Assembly: GCA_964493205.1 (NCBI GenBank)
Contig: CAZBMJ010000012.1
Location: forward strand, 1 to 54,497
Direction of reading: 5' to 3'
From: CAZBMJ01 sp964493205
GTDB taxonomy: Bacteria; Myxococcota; UBA727; JABDBI01
DNA: 54,497 nt
The notes below the pieces were generated by a model, which did no database searches, had not been told where the DNA came from, and worked only from the letters and a program-made list of their open reading frames with translations. Within the stretch, counting starts at the first letter, position 1. Every line of letters starts with the position of its first letter. Made by a program: the position numbers and the translations under genes. Positions 15,409 through 24,222 of this stretch are shown here, in pieces.

Positions 15409-18400
15409 ATGGGTACTGATGTGGTTATTCTGCTTAAAAAATATTTTTTTCTTATTTTATTTTTATTAAGTTTTAATATTTATTCCACCAACTCTAATAA
15501 ATTTTTTTTAAAGGAAACACTATCAAAAATAGTATCCTTAGCTAAAGACTTTAATGAAGAGCAGCAAAAAGCAGCAAAAATAATTAGTGATTATTTTTCA
15601 AAAGAATCTAAAGAAGATTTTGATATTGGTAAGGAAAAAACATTATTTTTTTATCAGTTAATAAAATATAATGACACTATGATACTAGATGGTAAAGAAG
15701 TTTTAATTGCTAAAATTTTAATAGATAGATTTAATTTTTTCAATTCTTTAGCAGATAAAGATAAAAATAAAAAAGATCTTATTAATCTTTTAATAAAAAA
15801 AATAATTGAAAATAGTAGCTCCTTAAAAAACACTACTAATGATATTTTTTATTTAGTTTTAGAAAAAAAAGAAATAACCATAGATGATATTAATAGCCTT
15901 ATTTACAAGGATAAAAAAGGTGTTGATGTACTTTTTGAAGTAAATGCTACAGTAGACTTATATATACTTAAAACATTATTTTTTAAATTATTAAAAAATA
16001 CCAAAAAAGATGACGCAATTAAAAGTGAACATCTAAAAATATCTTTAAAATGTCCTAGCTGGTTTGGTTTATTTTATATGAGAGAGACTTTTTTTGAAAA
16101 ATTTATAATAAATAATAAAATGCAAAATATTTTAATAACCAGATATTTTTTTGAAGAATTAAGTGATGAAATTAAAAAAAACTATAAACATTTTGAAGAT
16201 TTTGTCGAATTTAATAAAAAAAATCATTTTATTTTTGATTTATTTTTAATTATTAAATCTGAAGATGGAACTAGTAGAACTTTTAAAGACTTTCTTTTCC
16301 AATATTATAGTTCTGATTTGTTAGAAAAAATTATAGAAGAGTTTCGCAAAAGTATGATGAAACTTCATGATGAAAATAATATAAAAAAACCGAATATTAA
16401 TAACTTATTAAAAAACGTAATAAGTAACGCAGAAAAAGAAATTGAAAAAATAAATGATAATGAAAAAATAGGAAAAATAGAAGAATTTTTTAGCGATAAT
16501 AAGTTTAAATATAATATACAAAACATAAGAATGTTGTTTTTTACAACTAATAATAAGCTTAGAGAATTATTTAAATTAAAATTAACTTTACAAATTAAAG
16601 ATTTAAAAAATCAGTATGTTTTAAATTTTAATAACGCTAAGGTTTTTTTAAAAAAAGAGATGTTAAATCATATTGAAAAAAACAATTTTTTTGATAGTTT
16701 TAATCTTCTAAAAGATAAAATTTTTGAAGAAGCACCTAAAAAAGAAAAACAATCTTTTCAAGCAGTTGATAAAATTTATGAAGAAAGCTTTGAAGAATTT
16801 TTTAAAGGATTAGATGATTCTGTTAAAGAGTACACTACGAAATACAATAATTTGTATTGTAAAATATTTGATGAAATTTTTAAACATAAAAATGAAAAAC
16901 TGCTTGTTTATTTTTTAATTAAAAATCAAAAAATATCATTTAACAAAAAAACAAGTAAAAAAGATATAAAAAAAATTATTGATGAGTATGTTAGCAGTTT
17001 AAACATTTATAGTGATAATAATAATATTTTAAATTTGTTAGAAAATGAAAACTTATCTGTAAGTGATATTGATAAACTAGTATTTGAAAACTATAAAGGT
17101 ATTGATGTTTTACTTCACTCATTTGATTATCTTAAATTCTACATAGCTAATATTTTATTTTATTCAATTATAAACAATAAAAATAGTGATGATAATACCA
17201 AATTATACAGCTCAATTTTAGATATAAATTTATCATTAAAAAGCTGGCAAAATATTGTTTCTCTTCAAAATTCTATTATTAATTGTTTATCAATGCATAA
17301 TTATAAAATGTTTTTTCCTATGGAAAATAGTTTAACCGAAGAGATTTTTAATAGTATAGTAAATAAGTATGCAACCTTAGAAGAATTTTTAGAATTTGAT
17401 GAAAAAAATAATCTTTTCTTTGATACGTATATATTAAATTTAGAAGAAACAAGTTTAAGAAAGAAGCTTATTTATTATTATTTAGAGAAAGAAAATGAAG
17501 AGCTTATTAAGAAAATAAATAACAAAAAATGTAGTGAATTAAATGAATTAGAAAATAAATTAGATAATTTTTTATCGAAAATTAATTATGATAAAAAAAC
17601 TTCTTTAATTTTTAAAAAACCTAAAAGTAAAAGTGAATTATTATATAATTTAACAATGAATGATCAACTAATTATAGAGGATTATTATAAATCAGTTACT
17701 GGTTATGAAAAATCTTCAAGAATTATTAAAATAGAATTACAAGAAAAGATTAAAGAAGATAAAAAGCAAACAGCCAAACCTCAAATAACCGGCGTTCAAA
17801 AACAAGTTAAAGAGACAAAAAAAGAAGCAAAAGAAACAAAAAAAGAAGAACAACAACAAAAAAGTAACAAAAATGTTTCTAACACAAAAATATTTGGCAG
17901 GGCTATTTCTGATTTATTCCATAATTCTCCAAAAAAAGATAAAAATAAACCCAAAGAAGAAAAGCACAAAAAAGAAAAGCACAAAAAAGGTGTATTGAAA
18001 AAAATAAAACAAGTTATTTCAAATAGAATAGAGCAAGTTCAAGAATCTGCTACTGATTATTGCTTGCGTAGGATTAGACAAATATTTACGCCAGAGCATA
18101 TTTTTAAAAAAATTCATCGAAACAATATTGAATTTTTAATTAATGCAAGCAATCAACCATTTGAAGAGTATCAAGCACAAGTAAAAGAGATTTCAAAAAA
18201 TATTTATGAAGAACTTACTTCCATAGAACACTTAATTTATTTATTAGGTGAAGATGCTTATCTAACTAATAGTGAATCATTTTATACTATGAAAACTGAA
18301 AGAGAAACTACTATTACCCAAGCTTTAAATTTAATAGACCTGATGAATGACCCAGATGCTCCTTCCAGTATAGATAAGTCCGTGCAAAATTTAACACAAC

Positions 18401-18693
18401 AAATAATATATAATTTAAATAGCCTTAAACATGAACAAGCCTGTTTTTATAATTTTATACATACTAACGAACATTTGGGCAGTATTAAAATCTTTTTATT
18501 TGATCCTGATTTAGTCAATAAGCCTCTGGAAGAAATTGCTGCTATATTTGATTTAGCTCGTAATGAAATAAAACAAAAACGCTTAATTATAGATAATATT
18601 ATGCCTTATAAATATCGTATAGATAATTATTATGCTGCAATTGTTTATGCTTATAACGAGCTTGTTAAAATTAATAAAGCCTTTTTTTTATAA
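15409..18693 (+). CDS. Large exported lysine-rich protein with internal duplication
   Basis: The 1094-residue product has a hydrophobic N-terminal segment (about 10-27, KYFFLILFLLSFNIYS) that looks like a signal peptide. Residues about 125-282 and 515-676 are diverged copies of each other: compare KGVDVLF with KGIDVLL, and FEDFVEFNKKNHFIFDLFLI with LEEFLEFDEKNNLFFDTYIL. A charged Lys/Glu/Gln-rich linker (about 785-865) leads to a helical C-terminal domain of about 220 residues. I do not recognise the family. It follows the ubiquitin-like gene by 48 bases in the same direction, so co-expression is possible, although a short hairpin (AATCTA/TAGATT) and T-run lie in between. No ribosome-binding site is obvious. 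Very low GC. A role as a host-directed protein is only inference. Confidence 0.75.
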   Translation: MGTDVVILLKKYFFLILFLLSFNIYSTNSNKFFLKETLSKIVSLAKDFNEEQQKAAKIISDYFSKESKEDFDIGKEKTLFFYQLIKYNDTMILDGKEVLIAKILIDRFNFFNSLADKDKNKKDLINLLIKKIIENSSSLKNTTNDIFYLVLEKKEITIDDINSLIYKDKKGVDVLFEVNATVDLYILKTLFFKLLKNTKKDDAIKSEHLKISLKCPSWFGLFYMRETFFEKFIINNKMQNILITRYFFEELSDEIKKNYKHFEDFVEFNKKNHFIFDLFLIIKSEDGTSRTFKDFLFQYYSSDLLEKIIEEFRKSMMKLHDENNIKKPNINNLLKNVISNAEKEIEKINDNEKIGKIEEFFSDNKFKYNIQNIRMLFFTTNNKLRELFKLKLTLQIKDLKNQYVLNFNNAKVFLKKEMLNHIEKNNFFDSFNLLKDKIFEEAPKKEKQSFQAVDKIYEESFEEFFKGLDDSVKEYTTKYNNLYCKIFDEIFKHKNEKLLVYFLIKNQKISFNKKTSKKDIKKIIDEYVSSLNIYSDNNNILNLLENENLSVSDIDKLVFENYKGIDVLLHSFDYLKFYIANILFYSIINNKNSDDNTKLYSSILDINLSLKSWQNIVSLQNSIINCLSMHNYKMFFPMENSLTEEIFNSIVNKYATLEEFLEFDEKNNLFFDTYILNLEETSLRKKLIYYYLEKENEELIKKINNKKCSELNELENKLDNFLSKINYDKKTSLIFKKPKSKSELLYNLTMNDQLIIEDYYKSVTGYEKSSRIIKIELQEKIKEDKKQTAKPQITGVQKQVKETKKEAKETKKEEQQQKSNKNVSNTKIFGRAISDLFHNSPKKDKNKPKEEKHKKEKHKKGVLKKIKQVISNRIEQVQESATDYCLRRIRQIFTPEHIFKKIHRNNIEFLINASNQPFEEYQAQVKEISKNIYEELTSIEHLIYLLGEDAYLTNSESFYTMKTERETTITQALNLIDLMNDPDAPSSIDKSVQNLTQQIIYNLNSLKHEQACFYNFIHTNEHLGSIKIFLFDPDLVNKPLEEIAAIFDLARNEIKQKRLIIDNIMPYKYRIDNYYAAIVYAYNELVKINKAFFL

Positions 18694-18746
18694 AAAAGTA
18701 GAAAGCTGCAGGTTAAGTTTTTAGACAGGTATAATATGTTTATTCC

Positions 18747-19222
18747 ACCTTATTATTCCTACGTAGCGTTACCATATGATTACCCATAAGTAACGTGAGT
18801 TCGACGTAAAAAAAACTGATATACAAGTTTTGAATAAGCCAAGATGTTCGAATTATGTTTTCAGCCCCTCTCTACGTGCCACGCCTTGTGCGAGGCATCC
18901 AGATAATTAAACTTTTACAAAGGTAGAAATTAGTTTTCTGGATAGCGTGAACAAGTAACGCTACGTAGGAATCAGTTGAAAATCGATTTCACTTAAATCC
19001 TTATGTCGAACTCACGTTTATTAATGGCGATTGGATTTTATTATCCCTACTTGCAAAACGAACAAAAAAAATATGATTATAATCTTATAAAAAGCCTTCG
19101 AGACGTCGTCAAAACGCCTCCTCAGGCCGAACGGTGGTTTTATCAAACTCTAAATTCTTTTTCATGTGTAGGCAATCAATACTTATGGGTAATCATATGA
19201 TCACGCTACGTAGGAGGCATAC
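18747..19222. repeat. Composite inverted-repeat element
   Basis: The outer arms are 18745-18785 (CCTACGTAGCGTTACCATAT, then GATTACCCATAAGTA) and 19169-19216 (TACTTATGGGTAATCATATG, then ATCACGCTACGTAGGA), near-perfect inverse copies. Inner arms ACGTGAGTTCGACGT (about 18795) and TGTCGAACTCACGT (about 19003) are also inverse. A full copy of the dispersed palindrome (18868-18972) sits inside. An open frame at 19003-19200 would encode 65 residues but overlaps the arms and has no recognisable domain or ribosome-binding site, so I do not call it. The remaining stretch 18694-19280 holds no gene. It looks like a small non-autonomous mobile element or nested palindromes. Confidence 0.65.
18868..18972. 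repeat. Dispersed imperfect palindrome, second full copy
   Basis: It runs from CCCCTCTCTACGTGCC to GCTACGTAGGAATC and matches 7348-7452 over its whole length. The identical core is GTAGAAATTAGTTTTCTGGA, and the left arm GAGGCATCCAGATAATTA pairs with the inner right arm. It lies inside the larger inverted-repeat element. Confidence 0.78.
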
Positions 19223-19280
19223 GATACATAGACATTTTCGCATTCACTACCAAAGCTCACAAATGCCTTTATCTGCAAAG

Positions 19281-20336
19281 CTATTCTTTGGAAACTTCTT
19301 TTATGCCTTCTAATATCTTATTAAGAGTTGTTTTTATTAATGTTTTTTCATTATCTGTAAGCAAGTCAGTTGTATTTGGTGATTTCCGATGCGCGGTTTC
19401 AATTTTATCATAATAGTCTTGCAATAACTTATTTATTATTGTGTTTTTTGCTACAGGCTTTTTGTTGTTAAAATCAGCTAATTCATTTTCATCATTATCT
19501 TTATGTTCATTTATTTTCTCAGTTACTAATTTTATTAATTCTTTCTCAGATAAAGCACCTATTTCATAGGAGAGACTTTCTATTATTTCCGTAATAGTAT
19601 TCTCTGCACTAGCAATGGGAATGCCAACAGCGGGTCTTCTAGCATCAAAGGCTTGTTTAAGGGTAGCCAATTGTTCTGTTTTCTCTTTAGCAGCATCCCT
19701 ATTAGCTTTCAGCTCTGCTTCTATTTCTTCAAGAGTTTTTTTAGGCTTCTTTGCTCCTTCAGCCAATTTTTTTTTCAAATCGTCGTTTAAGTTGTTCTTT
19801 AAGTCGTCCTTTAAGTTAACAACATTAGCTGGCGCAGCCGCAGGTTTTCCACCTGGATTTTTTTCTTGATTACGCTTCTTAATTTCTGCCAAAGGATCTT
19901 TTTGCACTAATGGTGGTGGCGGAGGACCTGGAGGTGGTGGAGGAGGAGGGGCGTCTGCAATAGGAGCAGGTATATTGCTAGCTACTTCAACTTCAGGAGA
20001 AGAAGGTACTGGTATATTAGAATTTTGGAGTTTCTTTTTAAGTTCCTCTATATAAGCAAGATATTTTTTTTCGCGTTCCGAATATAAGATACGAGCTTCA
20101 TCTTGTGCTTTACAGGAAAAATTTCCCGTTTTTTCTTCTAACCATTCGCAACTGTTTTTTTCTTTTTGACAGCTACCCATATCTTTAATTTTTGAACAAT
20201 CTACTTTTACTACCGGCGTTGTTATAACGCTTTGTGTACCTTGCGCTGCTGGACTATTTTGCATAACTTTAGGCGAACCACAAGAGATAAGCAATAAAAG
20301 CTTAGCTATTAGATATAATTTAAAAAAAACTTTCAT
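19281..20336 (-). CDS. Lipoprotein with poly-proline tract and WH2-like segment
   Basis: The 351-residue protein has a lipobox (LLLLISC, Cys19) and should be lipidated. A small Cys-rich motif follows (four Cys at about 47-75, pattern C-x8-C-x6-C-x11-C), then a coiled segment and a proline tract at about 130-142 (PPPPPPPGPPPPP). Immediately after comes DPLAEIKKRNQEKNPGG, which loosely resembles an actin-binding WH2 helix, then a charged amphipathic region and a helical C-terminus. Poly-proline followed by WH2 is the layout of actin-nucleating surface proteins such as RickA. Here the WH2 match is weak and the tract could simply be a spacer through the envelope. The ATG at 20336 is preferred over the upstream TTG. 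Confidence 0.75.
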   Translation of the reverse strand: MKVFFKLYLIAKLLLLISCGSPKVMQNSPAAQGTQSVITTPVVKVDCSKIKDMGSCQKEKNSCEWLEEKTGNFSCKAQDEARILYSEREKKYLAYIEELKKKLQNSNIPVPSSPEVEVASNIPAPIADAPPPPPPPGPPPPPLVQKDPLAEIKKRNQEKNPGGKPAAAPANVVNLKDDLKNNLNDDLKKKLAEGAKKPKKTLEEIEAELKANRDAAKEKTEQLATLKQAFDARRPAVGIPIASAENTITEIIESLSYEIGALSEKELIKLVTEKINEHKDNDENELADFNNKKPVAKNTIINKLLQDYYDKIETAHRKSPNTTDLLTDNEKTLIKTTLNKILEGIKEVSKE

Positions 20337-20470
20337 AAACAACTCATTAATCTACTGAATAAAATATATACATTATATTTAGCAAATATTTTTAATAAAT
20401 CAATGGGAATTGTTTTTAATATTCCAAGATTATTTTATTTAATTTTTAAAAAATCTAAATTATTAATATC

Positions 20471-20505
20471 TTACCAGTTAATTGTATTGTTATTTTAACT
20501 GGTAA
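20471..20505 (-). terminator. Hairpin between cyclophilin and poly-proline lipoprotein genes
   Basis: Perfect 11-base arms TTACCAGTTAA (20471-20481) and TTAACTGGTAA (20495-20505) enclose a 13-base loop, 14 bases past the cyclophilin stop. On the plus strand a T7 run follows, while on the minus strand the hairpin is followed by an A/T mix. It probably separates the two minus-strand genes. Confidence 0.5.
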
Positions 20506-20518
20506 TTAAATTTTTTTA

Positions 20519-21223
20519 TTATTGTTTAATTATTTCAATTTTGTTAATTACTATACTTTCTATAGGTTTATCTTGAGGACCTGTTTTAGAGGCAGCTATG
20601 GAATCGATCACTTTTAATGAATTCTCATCAGTGGTTTGTCCAAAAACTGTATGACGGCCATTTAGATGAGGAGTAGCTACTTCAGTGATAAAAAATTGGG
20701 AACCATTGCTGTTAGGACCAGAGTTGGCCATGGATAAAATACCTTTTTTGTCATGTTTTAGCTCAGGATGAAATTCATCTTTGAATTTATAGCCTGGACC
20801 ACCAAAGCCGCTACCTGCAGGATCACCACCTTGTATCATGAAGTTTTTAATGACTCTGTGAAAAATAGTACCGTTATACAAAGGCTTAGTAGATTTTTCT
20901 TGAGTTATTGGATGCTGCCATTCTTTTTTACCAGTGGCTAAATCTACAAAGTTTTTTACGGTTATGGGTGCTTTATCCCAAAATAATTCAATGGCTATTT
21001 CGCCTTTGGATGTATCGAATTTAGCTAATAACTTATCACCATTTTTTAAATTAAACTCTTGCATTAGTTGCTCCATTTCTTTTTTAATAACGATATTTTC
21101 TTGTTTTGGTTGCTCATTTACAACATTGCTAACACTGGTATTTTTTGAACAGCTTTTAGAACAGGATATGCTAAAAAATACCAATGAGCTCAAAATAAAA
21201 AATACAACCTTCTTGTATGACAT
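20519..21223 (-). CDS. Cyclophilin-type peptidyl-prolyl isomerase lipoprotein
   Basis: The 234-residue protein has a type II signal (FFSISC, lipid on Cys21 by the lipobox) and a Cys/Ser linker. A cyclophilin domain follows at about 60-230, with FHRVIKNFMIQGGDP (catalytic Arg region), SMANSGPNSNGSQFFIT and LNGRHTVFGQ. All core catalytic motifs are present. It would speed proline isomerisation during folding of exported proteins in the periplasm, anchored to a membrane. An insertion KEWQHPITQEKSTKP lengthens one loop, as in other bacterial cyclophilins. It is divergent from glyQ with about 60 bases between the starts. Confidence 0.92.
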   Translation of the reverse strand: MSYKKVVFFILSSLVFFSISCSKSCSKNTSVSNVVNEQPKQENIVIKKEMEQLMQEFNLKNGDKLLAKFDTSKGEIAIELFWDKAPITVKNFVDLATGKKEWQHPITQEKSTKPLYNGTIFHRVIKNFMIQGGDPAGSGFGGPGYKFKDEFHPELKHDKKGILSMANSGPNSNGSQFFITEVATPHLNGRHTVFGQTTDENSLKVIDSIAASKTGPQDKPIESIVINKIEIIKQ

Positions 21224-21284
21224 AACTTTCTCCTTTAATAAACCTAGTGTTTGTTTAGTTATTACTTAATTGGTGCAAAATACA

Positions 21285-22148
21285 ATGATTACTTTTCAAG
21301 AAATAATCCTTAAACTAGAACGCTACTGGGCTGATTATGGTTGTGTTATAGCACAGCCTTGCGACGTGGAAGTGGGTGCTGGTACATTAAACAAACACAC
21401 TTTTTTGCGTGTTTTAGGCAATGAGCCTTGGAATGTTGCTTATGTGGAACCCAGTAAAAGGCCCGCCGATGGACGATATGGCGAAAACCCCAATAGAATG
21501 CAGCATTTTTATCAATATCAAGTGATCTTAAAGCCTTGTCCTAATAATCCTCAAGAACTTTATATAAACTCTTTAAAAGCCATTGGTTTTGACCCCACTA
21601 AATTTGATTTACGTTTTGTTGAAGACGATTGGGAGCATCCGGCTTTAGGTTCTTGGGGTTTGGGATGGGAAGTTTGGGCCTTGGGCATGGAAATTACTCA
21701 GTTCACTTATTTTCAACAAAATGGGGGCATTGCCCTAGAAACTCCTTGTTGTGAACTTACCTACGGTTTAGAACGCTTAGCTATGCATTTGCAAAAAGTA
21801 GAAAATGTTTATGACTTAGTGTGGGCCATATTGCCAAGTGGCAAAAAAATTACCTATGGCGATGTTCATAAAAAAGATGAATTTCAATGGTCACATCATA
21901 ACTTTAACGTGGCTGATATAGAAATGATGAATAGACATTTTGAAGATTATTATCAACAAGCCCAAAGTTTATTAGATCATAACTTGCCCATACCAGCTCA
22001 TGATTATGTCTTAAAATGTAGTCATGCTTTTAATATTCTTGATGCCAGAGGTGCCATAAGTGTTACGCAGCGTGCCAACTATATTGGTCGAATCAGACAA
22101 ATGGCTAAAAATTGTGCCCTAAAATATGTAGAATCCTTAGGAAATTAA
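21285..22148 (+). CDS. glyQ: Glycyl-tRNA synthetase alpha subunit
   Basis: This is the alpha chain of the alpha2beta2 bacterial glycyl-tRNA synthetase, carrying the catalytic class II site. Visible are YWADYGCVIAQPCDVEVGAG, PSKRPADGRYGENPNRMQH, VEDDWEHPALGSWGLGWEVW, and TYGLERLAMHL. The product is 287 residues, close to the family length. The frame can be extended to a TTG at 21270, but the ATG at 21285 fits the family start. The stop is followed after one base by glyS. Confidence 0.95.
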   Translation: MITFQEIILKLERYWADYGCVIAQPCDVEVGAGTLNKHTFLRVLGNEPWNVAYVEPSKRPADGRYGENPNRMQHFYQYQVILKPCPNNPQELYINSLKAIGFDPTKFDLRFVEDDWEHPALGSWGLGWEVWALGMEITQFTYFQQNGGIALETPCCELTYGLERLAMHLQKVENVYDLVWAILPSGKKITYGDVHKKDEFQWSHHNFNVADIEMMNRHFEDYYQQAQSLLDHNLPIPAHDYVLKCSHAFNILDARGAISVTQRANYIGRIRQMAKNCALKYVESLGN

Positions 22149-22149
22149 T

Positions 22150-24210
22150 ATGCCCCAATTGTTATTTGAAGTTTTAACCGAAGAACTGCCTGTTAAGTCC
22201 ATAATTATTGCTAAAGAATTTATTAAAAATTTTATGAGCCAAGAGCTTTTAAATAAAAGAATTTCACATAGTGAAATTATAGTGCAAGCAACGCCGAGGC
22301 GTTTGGTTTTAATGATTTATGATTTAGCAGCAAAACAAGAAGCTATTACAGAAGAAATTTATGGCCCTAAAGTTGAGTTTGCTTATGAGGCAGGTAATCC
22401 TAGCAAGGCTTTACTTGGCTTTATGAATTCTAAGGGCGTAAGCAAAGATCAAATTTATCATAAACACATAGATAAAAAAGAAGTTATTGCAGCTAAAATA
22501 ATACTAGAAGCAAAATTAACTAAAGATCTGTTGCCTGCTATGCTAAAAGATTTATTACTTCAAATACCTTTTGCTAAACGCATGCGCTGGTGTCATTCAA
22601 AAGAGGCTTTTGCAAGACCTATTCGTTTTATGACTGCGCTATTTGATAAAGATTATTTAAAAATATCTTTTGCCGATGTTGTAAGCGGCAATAATTCCTA
22701 TGGGCATAGATTTTTATCTGAAGGCAAGTTTAGCATAAATTCTATTGAACAATATCTAACAGAACTAGAAAATCGCTTTGTGATTTTATCAGAAGAAAAA
22801 CGCAAAAAAATAATTTTAGAAGAAGCTCAGAAAAAATGCGCAAGCATACATGCTCAACTAGCTCTTGATGAGGAAACTTTAGAAATTGTTAGTAACTTAT
22901 GTGAATATCCATTTGTGATTTTGGGTAAATTTGATGAGGATTTTTTAGCGCTACCTTGGCAAATTCTTGTTTCAGAAATGAAAACTCATCAAAAATGTTT
23001 TGCAGTAGTAGATAAAAATAATGCTATTATGCCCTATTTTATTAACGTAGCAGCCACTAAGCCTTATAGCGAAGAAGAGTTTGCTAATGGCAATGCGATT
23101 GTGTTAAAAGCCAGATTTTCAGATGGAGCTTTTTATTTTGAAGAAGATCAAAAAATAGGTTTAAATAATTTTGCCAAAAAATTAGATAGCTTGGTTTTTG
23201 AAAAAGATTTGGGAAGCATGCAACAAAAAATTGATCGCATGCAGAAAATAAGCTTATTTTTGAGCGAAAAATTTAATCTAACTACCCAAGAAATTTCTAA
23301 CTTAAAAAGAGCAATTACTTTGTGTAAAGCTGATTTAGTAAGTGGTGTAGTAAGCGAATTTCCTCATTTACAAGGCGTAATGGGTAGTATTTATGCCAAG
23401 TTACAACAAGAAGAAAAGGCTGTTTGTGAAGCCATAGAACAACATTATTGGCCTAAGTTTGCCCAAGATAAATTACCTGATGCAAAAGTGGCTGCTATTA
23501 TTTCTATTGCGGATAGATTGGATACTTTGGTCGGTATTATTGGCAAAAAAGCTAAACCTAGTGGCAATAAAGACCCCTTTGGTTTGCGAAGAGCGGCTAT
23601 TGGAATTATTCGTATTTTAATCAGTTTTGGCATATCTGTTGACTTAGGCCAACTTATCAAAGAATCTCTTGAGGCTTATAATAAGTTTGATGAACAAACT
23701 AAGAGCGAGTGTGAAGAGTTTATTAAACAGCGTGCTCGCGGCATGTTAATAGAAGAGCTTGCTCATAGTGGTGCAGTAAGTTTTGTAGATGCTATTTTAG
23801 TCTTACCAGATAGCAATTTACTTAATATTTTTGCTAAAGCCCATGCTTTAAGTGATTTTAAAAAGCATCATGAAGAAGAGTTTAGCAATCTTACTCAGAC
23901 CTTTAAAAGAGCCAGTAATATTGTTAAAAAAGCTCATGCTGAAGGTTTATTTGATGAACAAAATAGTAACCTTGCTAAGTTAGTTATGCCAGAAGAGCAA
24001 AAGCTTTTAGAGCTTATAAACAATACTCGCAATTTTGTTGATTATAAAAATTTGTTTAGCTCTATAGTTTTAATTAGGCCCGTGTTGGATGAATTCTTTT
24101 TAAAACACATGGTAATGGTGGATGATAAAGATCTTAGAAATGCTCGTTTATGTCTGCTCAATCAAATAAAGTTAATTGCTGAAAGTTTTGCAGATTTTAC
24201 CCATATTTAA
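22150..24210 (+). CDS. glyS: Glycyl-tRNA synthetase beta subunit
   Basis: The 686-residue beta chain is close to the usual 689. The opening LLFEVLTEELPVKSI matches the family (LVEIGTEELP), and TPRRLVL and EMKTHQKCFAV are further family blocks. An HD-like central region (ADLVSGVVSEFPHLQGVMG) and the C-terminal DALR-type anticodon-binding region (about 580-680) are present. It recognises tRNA-Gly for the alpha subunit. It lies in an operon with glyQ upstream and an M16 protease 12 bases downstream. Confidence 0.95.
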   Translation: MPQLLFEVLTEELPVKSIIIAKEFIKNFMSQELLNKRISHSEIIVQATPRRLVLMIYDLAAKQEAITEEIYGPKVEFAYEAGNPSKALLGFMNSKGVSKDQIYHKHIDKKEVIAAKIILEAKLTKDLLPAMLKDLLLQIPFAKRMRWCHSKEAFARPIRFMTALFDKDYLKISFADVVSGNNSYGHRFLSEGKFSINSIEQYLTELENRFVILSEEKRKKIILEEAQKKCASIHAQLALDEETLEIVSNLCEYPFVILGKFDEDFLALPWQILVSEMKTHQKCFAVVDKNNAIMPYFINVAATKPYSEEEFANGNAIVLKARFSDGAFYFEEDQKIGLNNFAKKLDSLVFEKDLGSMQQKIDRMQKISLFLSEKFNLTTQEISNLKRAITLCKADLVSGVVSEFPHLQGVMGSIYAKLQQEEKAVCEAIEQHYWPKFAQDKLPDAKVAAIISIADRLDTLVGIIGKKAKPSGNKDPFGLRRAAIGIIRILISFGISVDLGQLIKESLEAYNKFDEQTKSECEEFIKQRARGMLIEELAHSGAVSFVDAILVLPDSNLLNIFAKAHALSDFKKHHEEEFSNLTQTFKRASNIVKKAHAEGLFDEQNSNLAKLVMPEEQKLLELINNTRNFVDYKNLFSSIVLIRPVLDEFFLKHMVMVDDKDLRNARLCLLNQIKLIAESFADFTHI

Positions 24211-24222
24211 AAAGAAGTTATT

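Noticed and set aside
19003..19200. Open frame of 65 codons on the plus strand
   Set aside because: It overlaps the inverted-repeat arms, has no ribosome-binding site and no recognisable domain.
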